Source of the DNA: Dromiciops gliroides
Lineage: Eukaryota; Chordata; Mammalia; Microbiotheria; Microbiotheriidae
DNA: 64,000 nucleotides
Direction: 5' to 3'
Assembly (NCBI RefSeq): GCF_019393635.1
Contig: NC_057861.1
Coordinates: 301,155,468 to 301,219,467 of the forward strand
In this document: piece after piece, positions 11,845 through 23,790 of the stretch
How positions within the stretch are numbered: the stretch's first letter is position 1
Layout of the letters: each line of letters begins with the position of its first letter
Made by a program: the position numbers and the translations under genes
The notes under the pieces: model-generated
Database searches by the model: none
What the model saw: only the letters and a program-made list of their open reading frames with translations
What the model was told of the DNA's origin: nothing

Positions 11845-12045
11845 CAGAGGAAAGAGAACCCACAGAGTCAAAAGTCCTGCATTTGACTCTCATTTGATAC
11901 TGGGTAATAAGGATGAGAAAATCAGTCTTGCCAGGGCTCAGTTTTCTAAATCTTTAAAATGGTGGCAATAAGGCCACCTATGCCACAGCATTATTCTGCA
12001 TAAAACACTTTACAAATCTTGCATGACTATGAGTTACTATCACAA
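11845..12045 (+). mobile_element. MIR-type SINE
   Basis: CTCAGTTTTCTAAATCTTTA, then ATGGTGGCAATAAGGCCACC and a TTTACAAATCTTGC tail. Strongly diverged. Confidence 0.45.
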
Positions 12046-12089
12046 AAATGGAAATGTTGCATAGCTTCAACCCTAAGAAGCTTTCACTA

Positions 12090-12290
12090 AGCACTCCAGT
12101 GCAAACTGACTTCTTCCTTCTTCCTTCTCTAAAATCAGTACCATTCACTTTAATGCTTCTTTGTTCTCTGATGGTTTCATGTATCTCAGTTCTGTCTCCC
12201 AGCTAAGCTGTGAATTCTTTAAACTCAAGGACTAGGTCCTTAATTTCTTTTCTATCTCTATAACATCTAACAGGGTGCTGAGCAAATACT
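12090..12290 (+). mobile_element. L2 LINE 3' end
   Basis: CTAAGCTGTGAATTCTTTAA, CAAGGACTAGGTCCTTAATT and CTAACAGGGTGCTGAGCAAA follow the classic L2 3'-end layout. Confidence 0.6.
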
Positions 12291-12294
12291 CAGA

Positions 12295-12460
12295 GGATCA
12301 TAGATTTAAAGACCTGAGATTCATTTTCCAAAGGAGGAAATTAAGGTCCAAAGGTGAAATACCTCAGTCAAGGTCACATAAGTAATAAATAGCTGAACTA
12401 GGATTAAAATCCAAATCTTCTTACTCCAAACCCAGTGTTCTTTTCACTACATTATCTTGT
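12295..12460 (-). mobile_element. MIR-like SINE
   Basis: CAAAGGAGGAAATTAAGGTC, CAGTCAAGGTCACATAAGTA, then CCCAGTGTTCTTTTCACTAC: antisense MIR core to head. Confidence 0.55.
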
Positions 12461-12745
12461 TTAAGTTGTTTTGGTCACTACATAAGGAAGTGTCCCCCAA
12501 ATCTTAATGTACTATTAAATTTCATTAGTAGTAACATTAGTGTTAATGTGAATCTATTGAAACAACATTGCCAAAAGATTTTGAGAATACACTGTATTTG
12601 TTTATTAATAGATAGATATTTAGATAAGGGCTAGATAAATCATATTGTCAAATGCTGTCCATTCTTTCCAACCTCCTCCATGATATGAATAATTTTCACA
12701 ATTAAGGTTTGAAATATTGTAAGAAGTATATGATTTTCAATTGGT

Positions 12746-12988
12746 GGTATCAAACTCAATTGGAAACAGGGGCTACTAAACTATGTGTACGGATTCCTGT
12801 GGGCCACCTATTGACTTAGAAAACCACATATTATCTATGTTTGTTATATTTTTATTTGTGTTGTTAAATATGTCCCAATTACATTACAATTACATTACAT
12901 TATAATTATGTGGTTTTTAAAAAAAATCTGGTTCAGGCAGCATTTGGAAGTGTTGTGGGCCCTTTGTGGCAGACAGGTCTTTGATACC
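12746..12988 (+). mobile_element. Small non-autonomous hAT-like element
   Basis: Inverted termini GGTATCAAA (12746-12754) and TTTGATACC (12980-12988). The interior is AT-rich, with GGGCCACCTATTGACTTA near the left end and CTGGTTCAGGCAGCATTTGG near the right. A related copy lies inverted at 34757-34947. It has no coding capacity. Confidence 0.6.
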
Positions 12989-13009
12989 TCTGATTGAGGT
13001 AACCTAGTT

Positions 13010-13560
13010 CAATTTCTTTATTTAATAGATTTCACAGAAGAATAGAATGACTTGCTTAAATACTTTTGGTTACTGGAAAATAATAAAATACTTTTATTTT
13101 TTAAAAATACTTTTGGTGGTTGTAAGAAAGGAAAACAACTATAATGGCTTTTGATATCATTGAAAAGCCTGTCTAGAGACCTGGCATAATGAGTTTCTAC
13201 TTAGACTGCCTGGGGGATATGATCTATAAAATATGTGATTACATATGAATTAAAGAGATGGATACATACATATAATTAAAATGATAAAAATAATATCTTG
13301 GATGAGCCTAAAGTTATGGCCTTGAGCTGAGCCTTGAGAATGTCAAATTTTTTCTGAAAGCATGCTTTTTATAACTGAAAATTGGGTTTTGGATTTCTGT
13401 CATCCAGTTACAAAGATATAACTTTATAATTTGTGTCAAGATGGCAGAATGAGTGCTTCTATCTCAGCTCAACTCCCACATTCTCCACACCAAATCAACA
13501 AGAATCTGAAGAGAAGGAAAGAAACATCTTCCCATGATATTAAGCATTTTAAAATAATAA
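13010..13560. other. Unassigned intergenic sequence
   Basis: AT-rich; no gene or clear repeat recognised. Confidence 0.4.
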
Positions 13561-13564
13561 CAGA

Positions 13565-13940
13565 AGGTTGAGTGGAGGACTTTAAGAAGTAATTGGAGTT
13601 ACATTTTAAAAAGTAAGTTAAAGACATACTTGGAAGAACATTGAAGACCTTGGTAAAGAATCTGGACTTTATTCAGTAAGCAAAGGCAAGCAAGCAAAAA
13701 ATTTTAAGCAGAAGAATGACATGATTAAAGAGATACCCTAAGATTAGTCAGGTTGCTGGGTGATAGATAAAAGGATGGAGGGGAGAGAGAAGAGGCAAAC
13801 AGATTACCCAGGGGGCTTTTGTTGTTATCAATAAGGTGAGGTGATAAGAATTGTGGCAGTGAAGATGGAAAAGAAGGGATGAATGCAAAGCATCTTCCCA
13901 AGCAGGAGCTTGTTCTTCTAGGCCTTCTTCTCTTTTCATC
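13565..13940 (+). repeat. Unclassified dispersed repeat, internal module
   Basis: TCTGGACTTTATTCAGTAAG, AAGAATGACATGATTAAAGA and the run to GGTGAGGTGATAAGAATTGT match the internal layout of the long dispersed family also seen at 57225-59090. There is no coding potential. Confidence 0.5.
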
Positions 13941-14069
13941 TCTACAAAGTCAATCTATCAGAACACAAATTAAACAGCTTCTCTGTGAAACTTCTCACAT
14001 TGTTTCAGTCCATAGATAGTCTCCCTCCTTAAATAAACTTCAGCACTTATTACCTATACCATTTATTTG

Positions 14070-14260
14070 TCATAGGATCTTAGCTTTAGAGCTGAAAAGG
14101 ACCATAAAGGCAATTGAGTTCAACCTCCTCATTTTACAGATGAATAAACTAAGTCAGAGAAAGGTTAAGTGTTTTGCTCACAGCTAGTGTATGAAGAAGG
14201 ATTTGAACTCAAATTTTCCTGACTCCAAATTCAGTGTTGTATTTACTATAGCATGATGCC
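14070..14260 (-). mobile_element. MIR-like SINE
   Basis: TTAGAGCTGAAAAGGACCAT, CCTCATTTTACAGATGAATA, GGATTTGAACTCAAATTTTC and CCAAATTCAGTGTTGTATTT. Confidence 0.7.
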
Positions 14261-14399
14261 CCTATGGCATAAGACATACTCTGCCACCGTTTTATAGTCT
14301 AATTTAATTTTTCACATTTAGGTCTTGTTGCTCAAGTCAGGCCCAAATTCCTTGAGTAAAGAGGAATTAAAAGATAAGAGATAAGTTATAAGGATAAGA

Positions 14400-14755
14400 G
14401 ATGAGGATAGAATGCCTGGCCTAGAGGCAGGAAGACCTGAGTTCAATACAACTTCAGACACTTACTAACTGTGTGACCATGGGCAAGTCACTTAACCTCT
14501 GCCTCAGGTTCTTCCATCTACATCTCAGGGCTTTTATGAGGATACACAACAAAATCTCGGATTGTAGATGTTAAGAGATAAATAACAGTTTGATACTATA
14601 CAATATTGGATGATTATTTATTTAGTGAAAGATTCTTCCTGTGGGGTTACGAAGAAAGAAGTGGAAAGAAGGTCATCAAATAAGTTAATAATTATAAAGC
14701 ACTTAGCACAGTGCCTCACATGTAATAAGTCCTATATAAATGCTAGGTATTATTA
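14400..14755 (+). mobile_element. MIR-type SINE, possibly split
   Basis: The head and B box (GGAAGACCTGAGTTCAATAC, GTGTGACCATGGGCAAGTCA) are at 14410-14515 and the typical tail (AAGCACTTAGCACAGTGCCT) at 14697-14750. They are separated by about 180 bp of unassigned sequence. Confidence 0.65.
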
Positions 14756-14759
14756 TCAC

Positions 14760-15480
14760 TGTTGTTGCTGTTGTTATTAGTCATAATCCTACATAAAGTT
14801 CTTCTTGCAGTAGGAACCACTATGGACAGGGACTGGAGTCCCCTAACCCATGATGAGGCTTTCTTAAGTCAGAAAGCCAGGAAAGATTATTGCCAGAAGG
14901 TTACTCACGTTAGGAACAGAGGTACTGAGTCAGTCGTGTCAGGGATTGGTAACCAGAGATAGAAGTTGCCAAGCAGATGGGACAGAGGCAGGAGGCTGGG
15001 AATATGTAAGAAGGGTGAGTTATTACCTGATGAACACAGTATTTCACAATGAAGTAAAAAGATGTGGTTCAGATATGGGGAGTAAAAGGATTTTATTTTC
15101 ATAGAATCCAAGACAATTTGCAGTATTCGGAGTCTTGCAGAAATATGTCAGTATGAGGGATCATTTACATCTTAAAGTTTTAAAAATTAACTTCAGTTGA
15201 ACAACTCCATGCCCTACCTCATTCCCATGACATCAGTATAGCCTTTAGAGGAAATGGCCATCTCTAAGTCAGTTCTAAACCAACTGTTAAGTGTTGGTAG
15301 AGATCTCATTTCAGTTGTAGTCAATGTCCCTCCCCCCCAATCTGTGCACAACTACTACAATTTTGTTTTTTCATCACATCCCAAATAATTCCAAATCTTA
15401 TCAGTCAAGTTTTCTAAAATTAATCAGTGCCCTCTTATCTCAGAGTCTTCAAAAGCTGCATATTTCACTTTACTCTTTGA
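14760..15480. other. Unassigned intergenic sequence
   Basis: No gene recognised. Small overlapping open frames on both strands (14762-14962, 14905-15111) are not similar to any family I know. Confidence 0.4.
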
Positions 15481-15484
15481 AATG

Positions 15485-15640
15485 AATGATATTGTTCAGT
15501 CATGTCCAACTTTTTATGATCCCTTTTGGGGGTTTCTTGGCAAAGATACTGGAGTGGTTTGCCATTTCCTTCTCCTGCTCATTTTATAGTTGAGGAAACT
15601 GAGGTCAACAGGGTTAAATGACTTGCCAAGCATATGAGAA
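15485..15640 (-). mobile_element. Long-type SINE, truncated
   Basis: TTCAGTCATGTCCAACTTTT, GGTTTCTTGGCAAAGATACT, TTTGCCATTTCCTTCTCCTG and TTAAATGACTTGCCAAGC. Confidence 0.8.
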
Positions 15641-17030
15641 ATCAAGACATAATATAGTAAAACCAAAAGAACGAAAAAATAGAAGGCAATGTGAAATATC
15701 TCATTGGAAAAACAACTGACTTGGAAAATAGATCCAGGAGAGATAATATGAAAATGATTGGACTACCTGAAAGCCATGATCAAAATAAGAGTTTAGACAT
15801 CCTCTTCAAGAAATTGTCAAGGAAAATTGCCCTGATGTTCTAGAAGCAGAAGGTAAAATAGAAATTGAAAGAATCCACCGATAACCTCCTGAAAGAGATC
15901 CTAAAATGAAAACTTCCAGGAATATTATAGCCAAATTCCAGAGCTCCCAGGTCAAGGAGAAACTATTGCAAGCAGCCAGAAAGAAACAAGTCAAGTATTG
16001 TGGAGCCACAGTCAGGATAACATAAGATCTAGCAGCTTCTACATTAAAGGATTGGAGGGCTTGGAATATGATATTCCAGAGGGCAAAAGAATTGGGATTA
16101 CAACCAAGAATCACCTACCCAGAAAAACTGAGTATAATACTTCAGAGGGGAAAATGAGAATTCAGTGAAGGAGAGAAAAGATGAAAAGACCTGAGCTGAA
16201 TAGAAAATTTGACTTTCAAATACAAGACCCTAGAGAAGCATAAAAAGGTAAACAGGAAAAAGAAATTATAAGGTTAAACTGGGGCAGCTAGGTGGCACAG
16301 TAGATAAAGCACTGGCCCTGGATTCAAGACAACCTGAGTTCAAATCTGGCTTCAGACACTTGACTGTGTGACCCTGGGCAAGTCATTTAACCCTCATTGC
16401 CCCATGAAAAAACAAACAAAACAAAACAAAACAATTTAAACTGTTTACATTCCTACATTGGAAGCGGATAACTCATAAGAACTTTCTCATTATTAGGACA
16501 GCTGGGTAGAGTATATTTAGACAGAGGGCACAGATGTCAGTTGAATATGAAGGGATGATATCTTTAAAAATTAATTTAATGGGTGAGAGGAATGCGCTGG
16601 TTTAGAAAGGGAAAGGGAGAGATGAAATGGGGGTAAAGCATCTCACATAAAACAAACAAACAAACAAAAAAACTGATACAGTGGAGGGGAAGATGGGGGA
16701 GGTGCTCAGGAATGAGTAAATATTATTCTCATAAGAATTGCCTGAAAGAGGGAATAACATACACACTCAATTGGGTATAGTAATATATCTTAACCTACAG
16801 GAAAGTAGTAGGGGAAGGGAATAAAGGGGGAGGGGTGAAAGAAGGGAGGGCAGATTGGGGGAGGGGACAGTCAGAAGTAAAACACTTTTGAGGAGGGATA
16901 GGATGAAAGAAGATAGAAAATAGAGTAAACATAATGGGGAGGGAATAGGATGGAGGGAAATACAGTTAGCAATAGTAACTGAAAAAATTTTGAAGCAAGT
17001 TTGTCTGACAGGCCTCATTTCTCAAACACA
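15640..17030 (+). mobile_element. HAL1-type element, ORF1 remnant
   Basis: Parallels the copy at 5680-7590: TTGGAAAATAGATCCAGGAG (ORF1p DLENRSRR region), GGACTACCTGAAAGCCATGA, CAACCAAGAATCACCTACCC, then the same purine-rich 3' region (AAGAGGGAATAACATACACA). Broken by many changes and by a SINE at 16281-16432. Confidence 0.75.
16281..16432 (+). mobile_element. WSINE1-type SINE
   Basis: Complete copy inside the HAL1 element with an (AAAAC)n-like tail. The target duplication is weak. Confidence 0.9.
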
Positions 17031-17068
17031 TCAAGAACTGAGTCAAATTTGTTAAAATAAGAGCCATT

Positions 17069-17221
17069 TGGGGCAGCTAGATGGCACAGTGGATAGAGCA
17101 TCGGCCCTGGAGCCAGGAGTACCTGAGTTCAAATCCGGCCTCAGACACTTAATACTTAACTAGCTGTGTGACCCTGGGCAAGTCACTTAACCCCAATTGC
17201 CTCACTAAAAAAAAAATAAAT
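17069..17221 (+). mobile_element. WSINE1-type SINE with 14-bp target duplication
   Basis: AAATAAGAGCCATT at 17055-17068 and 17222-17235 exactly brackets a complete copy. Confidence 0.93.
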
Positions 17222-17235
17222 AAATAAGAGCCATT

Positions 17236-18062
17236 CCCTGATTGATAGATGATTGAACAATATGAAGTATTCAGATGAAATAATAAAAGTCACCTATAGC
17301 CATATGAAAAAAAATGCAAAATAATTCTGGGGTAAATTCTGAATAAAAGAACAGCAGAGGAAAATGACAAATGTTGTAGGAGATATGGGGGAAATGAGAA
17401 TACACTCTTTGTAAAGTTGTAAACTGATTCAAACATTCTGTAGAGCAATTTGGAACTATGGCCAAAGGGCTATAAAACCATGCATACTCTTTGACCTAGA
17501 AATACCACTACTAAGTTGGTATCCAAAAACAGATTAAAAAAAAAAAGTTGAATTTGAAATTGAGGAGATGCCCATCAATTGGGGAATGGCTGAACAAATT
17601 GTGATGGAACACTATTGAGCTATAAGAAATGATGAGCAGGATGCTGGAAAGACTTACATAAGATGATGCAAAGTGAAATGTACTGTATACAAAATGACAG
17701 CAATATTGTAAGATGATCTGCTGTGAATGACTTGGTTATTTTCAGCAATATCCAAGACAACTCTGAAGGACTTATGAAAAATACAGTCCTTCTCCAGAGA
17801 AAGAACTGATGATGTCTGAATACAGATTGAAGCATAATTTTTCTAGTTCCTTTTTCTAAAGTTTTTTTTTGCCTGTTTTCTTTCACAACCTGACTAATGT
17901 GGAAATGTTTTACATGATTTCACATATATAACTTATATTGAATTGCTTGAGTTCTTAAGAGGAGTGGGGAGGGAGACAGGAAGAGAATTTGAAACACAAA
18001 ATTTTAAAAATTGATGTTAAAATTTGTTTTTACATGTAATTTGGGAAAAAAAATAAAATTCT
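17236..18062 (+). mobile_element. L1 3' end
   Basis: TTTGGAACTATGGCCAAAGG, TGCCCATCAATTGGGGAATG, GAGAAAGAACTGATGATGTC, CCTGACTAATGTGGAAATGT and a terminal TTTTTACATGTAATTTGGG with A-rich end. This is the marsupial L1 3' untranslated region, continuous with the HAL1 piece apart from the SINE. Confidence 0.8.
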
Positions 18063-18069
18063 GAATAAA

Positions 18070-18190
18070 TGGAGAAAAATAATAGCACCTATTTCCCAGT
18101 TATTGTGAAGGTCAAATGAGATAATATTTGTAAAGTGCTTTTGCACAGTGCAGGTATATAGTATATAGTATATAGCACATAATAAATTAC
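18070..18190 (+). mobile_element. MIR-type SINE 3' part
   Basis: TGAAGGTCAAATGAGATAAT, TTTGTAAAGTGCTTTTGCAC and a short TAGTATATAG tandem. Confidence 0.6.
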
Positions 18191-18715
18191 CTTCTTTCCT
18201 TTTTATAGTAATGGGCTTCCCTTCTGCAAAGCTTCTCAAGGGGAGGCTGAATGACCACTTGGCAAAGATCTTGTAAAGGGATTTCCTGTTATCTCTGTTA
18301 TCTCTGAGTTCTCATCCACTCCTCAAGAGTTTGTAAATTATTGATTTGGAGCTGGAACTCTGGGATTCAGGACCTCAATTCCTTTTCCTCATCCCCCTGC
18401 CATTCTTAGAAGGCTGGTAAAATAGATCAACAGTAGTACAGTTTCTTTGCATTTGCAGAAGTTAGATTAAACATTGTTATTGTTTTAAATAAAATTAAGA
18501 TTCCTCCCCTCCTCCCTTTTCCTTTTTGATTCAGAAGCAGCAAGATGTAGTAATTAACTTATAATGCCATTTTTTGTGAATGGAACTAATAATCTTATTA
18601 TGTAAAGTTCTTAGCATCTCTCTTTGCTATTTAACTTTTGAATCACAGAACAAAGACTCAAACTGGGCAGGAAGAATAAACTGATCTCATCTCTTTAAGC
18701 ATAGCTGAACAATAT
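18191..18715. other. Unassigned intergenic sequence
   Basis: No gene or confident repeat recognised. Confidence 0.4.
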
Positions 18716-18719
18716 TTTT

Positions 18720-19210
18720 ACAAAAACTTTTTTTTGTACAAAACCATCCATTTTTCATTTCATAATATCTTATGTTTGGTCATAAATTGCTTTCCTCACC
18801 ATAGATCTGAGAGGTACACTGTTCCTTCCTCTCCTAATTTACCTATGGTAAACTTATGCACCCATTTTATGTACCCATTTTGACCTTATTTGGGGATATG
18901 ATGTAAGATGTTGGTCTGTGCCTAGTTTCTGCGATACTATCTTTCAGTTTTCCAAGCAGTTTTTGTCAAATACTGAGTTCCTATCCCAGAAGCTGGAGTC
19001 TTTGGGTTTATCAAACAGTAGATTACTATAGTCATACTGTGTGTCTCCTGTGCCTAACCTATTCCATAGATCCACCTCTCTATGTCTTAGCCAGTTCCAA
19101 ATAGTTATGATGACTGATGCTTTATTTAGCTGAACAATATTACATCAAATCCTAACTTTAGGGTGGGAATTGGTTATAAGATTACTCTTGTTTCATTTTT
19201 TCTTTTTTTA
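18720..19210 (-). mobile_element. L1 ORF2 fragment (3' part)
   Basis: Antisense order: TTTGGTCATAAATTGCTTTC, GATGTTGGTCTGTGCCTAGT, TTTTCCAAGCAGTTTTTGTC, TTTGGGTTTATCAAACAGTA, CTATTCCATAGATCCACCTC, TTAGCCAGTTCCAAATAG. Collinear with the antisense of the conserved L1 region downstream of reverse transcriptase. Confidence 0.75.
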
Positions 19211-19219
19211 AAGTTTTAT

Positions 19220-20930
19220 GATGATGATGCTTTAATATTTTTTGTTTTGTTTTGTTCTTCTCCCACTACATATGTTTCTCAACATGCCTCTAAGTTAAAT
19301 AACAAAAATTAAATTTCTTTTGCCCTAAGGAAGAATATCTATAACATAGCTGTCTATGTTAAGCAATATGGGGTGTCTACAGTCCTCCACCTCTCCACTG
19401 AGAGATAGGAGGTGTTATCACCAGTGGGGTACCTTGACTTCAGAGCCCCAACTTTTTCTGCTGCATCACACTGTCTGCAAATAGCCTGAGATTACTTTCC
19501 CTTTTAGAAAGGTTGAAAGTTGGCTGGTTATAAGAAGAAAAAAAAAACATTGAGAATCAGTAAGTAGCAGGTATTAGGAAAAATGTTGTCTGTTCCTAAA
19601 TTGTTTTACAATTGGGTTCCCTTTGATAGACTATAAATGTTTGAAGAATCACATTATCAATATTTATTCTAATAAGATCAATTTGCAATATATTCAGGCT
19701 TACTTTAAATGAAAGAAAACCACATCCTTCCTAAATGGGAAAAAATGAGCAGATGTACAAAATGAACCTTAAAATTAATCTCGGGTTCACCCCTCCCCTG
19801 CCCATCATTTTACAATAATATTGAAAGTGATATGGGAAATGCATCCTGTATATTTAGAAACAATTTGAAAAAATTATACATATCATTGGTATTTATGAGT
19901 GTAGCTGTATTACCAAGACTAAACTGCTGCCATCCTTTAAAATGCAGCATACTTTAAAAATAAACATTGATTTGAAGATCAGTTTAAACTTTGATATGTC
20001 ATCACATCATTTTGCAAACTGAGAAATCTTTGAAACCTTTAAAAATAGAGAAACCTCAAAACCTCTTTTTACCCCCTTTCCTCATCTTGAATGTGTATTA
20101 ATTTAATCATGTTAATCTACCATGAACTACAAACCAGTCCTGCCATCTGCTTGCTTGAAAACAAAAATTATTTCTGTTACTCTTTCTTCAGTAAACCAGG
20201 ACCACACGTCATTCATGGTATTGCAAACAGGGGGTTAGTTAGAACTGATCAATACATTCAGAATCCTTTATTTATTAAGGTCGATACACTGTAATGAAAT
20301 CTGTGCTCCAGTTCCCTGCCAAAGATCCCCTCAGGGGATGACAAGGTGTCTTTTTCTGTTATGAAGCATAATAAATATTATGTTTGATTTAAAAGGCATT
20401 TCATAGCACAGAGTCACATTTTCATCACCCTTTAAACAAGGTTTGAAAAGTATATGTTTGTGTATGTATTCCAGGCTTCCTATGAAATTAATGTCACTTT
20501 TTTTACTTGACTAATTTTATTTTGGAGTGATTGTTTAATTAACATTTCTCCAAATTAAAACTTAAGATCCTAATTTAAAAGTAAGCCAATGAAAGCCCCT
20601 ATAATTCAAGAAGAAAAATGAAGTAATAATAATACCTTATTATTATATCATATGTTATTAATAATGATGTATTATTATATAGAATAATACTTTCTTCATT
20701 AACATGTACATGGCCTAAAAACAGGAGATAATTGTCCCCGAAAGGTAGTTAACACAATTTTTCACAAGTGGGTATGAATTCAAAAAAGTGGCTACAAAGC
20801 ATATGCTCTGATTTCACTTTGGGTGTGGAATTTCTGCACTGAGTTACTCCCTTCTTTCAGGACATGGAGTCTCCATTGACTAGTCAATTCACTGCTGCAC
20901 TTTGTTGAAACAAGAACTGTCCCCACATAA
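19220..20930. other. Repeat-poor intergenic stretch
   Basis: Over 1.7 kb I find none of the SINE, LINE or LTR signatures that crowd the rest of the window, and no exon-like open frame. It may simply be unique sequence or a conserved non-coding segment. Confidence 0.5.
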
Positions 20931-20934
20931 ACAG

Positions 20935-21650
20935 GGTGAGAAAACTAGTTTCCCATGACCCAGAGAGAAGGGAAGTAAAAAAAGGGGGAGGGGGGGCAGA
21001 GTCAAAAACTATGTCTTTCGAGAATCAGTGAGGAGTGTCCAAAAAAACCCCCCAAAACAGACAGAGCCCCACAAAATAGAGTGAGGGACAGCCCAATAAG
21101 GCAAGCATCTGTTTTATTATTCTGCTTGGCAAAACAAAGCATGCATGCATAGAAGCCTCTCAGAAGAGTGGCTCACTTTAATTTGTAGAAGTATATTTAA
21201 GCAGTAAAGTCATAGTCCTTAGTTAAGATTAATGGTCCAGCATCTGATCAGATCCCAGCTTCCCGTTTTGCAACAGGATGTTCTTCTTTCCATTTGCACA
21301 AGACAAATCAACCTGACAGTTTAAACCTTGAAAGCAAACAATGTGATAAGGGGATGTGATAACAGGAAGTGTGTGGGGGTGGGGTGGGGTCTTTACAGAT
21401 AAGGATATATCTTGAAAGGCCAGTGAAACCCCAAATGGCTCAGAAATATTGGGGAGGTAAAACAGGGAGTCTGTAGCAGATAGGGGTGTCTCTGGAAGGA
21501 TCACAAATTCCCAAATGGCTCAAGGTCTGCTTCAAGACTTATATGTCTTTATTGTCTTCAGGATTTTTACTACTTGAACATCCTGCCAGGTGCATCTTCT
21601 GTCACCACAAAGGTGGTGGTTTTGATATGTTCAGACAGGTTTTCATATAG
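20935..21650 (-). mobile_element. Solo LTR fossil (endogenous retrovirus-type)
   Basis: Read on the minus strand there is a long U3-like region, a TATA-like TTAAATATA, then AATAATAAAAC as poly(A) signal and a U5-like T/C-rich end. No internal retroviral region flanks it, so it looks like a solo LTR. Edges are approximate and the family is unassigned. Confidence 0.5.
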
Positions 21651-21822
21651 CTCCTCTGGAAAATAAGGGCATTCTAACAAATTCAAATGGTTAGTATAAT
21701 CATTAATCATTTCATTGGTACATGAATTATCTAGTTTTGGATAACTTGGTCACACAAGTTGTTTCTTGGCCTTGGGTGCCATCAAACTCTGGTTTAGATT
21801 CCAATTTCTTGATTTCTGGTGT

Positions 21823-21972
21823 GATTTTTTTTTTGGACAGGGTAATGAGGGTTAAGTGACTTACCCAGGGTCACACAGCTATTAAGTGTCAAGTGTCTAA
21901 GGGCATATTTGAACTCAGGTCCTCCTGAATCCAGGGCCAGTGCTTTATCCACTATGCTACCTAGCTGCCCCC
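21823..21972 (-). mobile_element. WSINE1-type SINE with 10-bp target duplication
   Basis: Complete antisense copy flanked by TTTCTGGTGT at 21813-21822 and 21973-21982. Confidence 0.93.
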
Positions 21973-21984
21973 TTTCTGGTGTCA

Positions 21985-22120
21985 TTTTTATGTTGTTTAC
22001 TCCATTATATTGTGAGCTTCTTGAGAGATGGGGCAGTCTTTTAACAATCTTGATATCCCCAGTGTTTACTTATGTGTCTGGTACATAGAAAATGCTTAAT
22101 AAAGGCTAGTTGACTAACTC
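21985..22120 (+). mobile_element. L2 LINE 3' end
   Basis: TTGTGAGCTTCTTGAGAGAT, GATATCCCCAGTGTTTACTT, GGTACATAGAAAATGCTTAA: the L2 terminal layout. Confidence 0.65.
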
Positions 22121-22620
22121 AATGTAGTATAAATATCCAATTCTCATTTCTGACAGACCGATCCAGATTCAATATGGAGGAAATTATATATGATTATAAA
22201 TGTCATATGCCTTGTGTCTTGCCCCCACCCAAAGTGAGACTTAAATTTAGCTTGCTTTGAGGAAACTGGATTCAGTTCATACCTGAGCAATTCACTAAGA
22301 TCCTTCATACCTTAGGATGTCTCTGACAAGCATTGCATGTCTGACTTGACTGTCTGGGTTAACGAGTATTGTCTATGATCACAGAATAGAATTTTCTAGC
22401 AAATGACTAGATTGGAAATCTAATCCATAACCTTAGACTTAGCATTCATAATAACCAACCAAGCTAATGATTTAACCTTGAATAAACTTTGTCAATGTGA
22501 AACCTCAACAATGAACTAAATTCCTCAGTTACAATACATCACACATTAAGAAATTTTGCAAAAATAATTTGTTAAGCATTTTGGGGAAATGGCTAGTCAT
22601 AATAATTAACAGCTAACATT
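22121..22620. other. Unassigned intergenic sequence
   Basis: No gene or repeat recognised. Confidence 0.4.
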
Positions 22621-22624
22621 TTAC

Positions 22625-22745
22625 AGAGTGTTTTAAGGTTTACAATGTGGTTTACATATATCATCTCGTTTGATGCACATGCCATCCCATCAAGGTAGGA
22701 ACTATTATTATCCCCATTTAAGAAATGAAAAAATTGAGGCATATT
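22625..22745 (-). mobile_element. MIR-type SINE 3' half
   Basis: TTTAAGGTTTACAATGTGGT, CATCTCGTTTGATGCACATG, TATTATCCCCATTTAAGAAA, AATTGAGGC in antisense order. Confidence 0.65.
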
Positions 22746-23127
22746 TCATAAATATCTCAGGTAAAATACTAACTCAGATTCCAATACTAATTCCATATTC
22801 CAAGTCCTGTAATCTATACATATTCATATACATATACATACATGTATATACCAGCTATCTGTCTCTATGTTATTTGTTATAAGGTCTCTCTCCTGGTGGA
22901 GAGGGAACCAGTGAGAAGTGACAGGAATATTAAAAGGGGGGGGAACATCAATAAAACATTCGTAATGAAAAAAATCAGGTTATTCCTCACAACGGCCAAT
23001 TTTCTCCTGCTACCAGGATTGATTTGATTAGAGTAATTCAGGGATCAGGTAGTATCTTAAAACAAAACAAGTGATGCTATGATGCCTTCATCAGTTCATG
23101 ATATGTATAAATTATAAAGTTACAGAA

Positions 23128-23310
23128 AACTGTACCACCTCTTTTTGTCTTGAGGATATGCTACGAGAAAAGTTGTGTCACCAGTGGCTCTATCAGAGAT
23201 ACCCTTACAAATTCATCCAGGTGGTCTTGCATGTGCTGCATCTGTTCCAACCAGCATGGTCTGATCTGCTCAATATGTGCCAGTGATATTTCTGACAGGA
23301 TACAAAAGGC
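23128..23310 (-). pseudogene. Protein-like fragment of unknown origin
   Basis: On the minus strand a frame without stops reads ELHKADAFCILSEISLAHIE, then QIRPCWLEQMQHMQDHLDEF and VRVSLIEPLVTQLFS before a stop. Composition and amphipathic spacing look like genuine protein rather than random AT-rich DNA. I cannot place it in a family. There is no ATG-started ORF, and flanks on both sides lose the frame, so it would be a relic of a processed copy or a lone exon. Chance is a real alternative. Confidence 0.2.
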
Positions 23311-23534
23311 ATCTGCTTTATGAAGTTCAGCTAAATAATCTTTTTAGTCATTGATTCAGTGGTTGCTCTAGACAGCATTTTATTGGACTCTGGAACACTA
23401 TTTGATCTACTCTACAGAAGATCTTGTTGCATACCTGTAAAATGTAATTCTGTACATGAAATTCTAAGAGGTCTCCTTGAAAAATAAAGCACAACACTGT
23501 ACCAATGACATTCAAACCAAATAATTAAATAAGT

Positions 23535-23790
23535 GGTAAATAAGTCATTTCAGTCATGTCCAACTCTTCATGACCCCATTTGGGGTTTTCTTGGCAAAGA
23601 TAATGTAATGGCTTGCCATTTCCTTCTCCAGCTTATTTTACAGATGGGGAAACCAAAGCAAACAGGGTTAAGTGACTTGCCCTGCATCACACAGCTAGTA
23701 ATTCTCTGAGGCCAAATTTGAACTCAGGAAGATGAGTCTTCCTGAATCCAGGTTTGACACTCTATCCACTGTACCACCTCTGTTCTGAGA
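23535..23790 (-). mobile_element. Long-type SINE
   Basis: Complete antisense composite: CAGTCATGTCCAACTCTTCA, GGGGTTTTCTTGGCAAAGAT, CAAACAGGGTTAAGTGACTT, AATTTGAACTCAGGAAGATG, ACTCTATCCACTGTACCACC. Confidence 0.88.
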
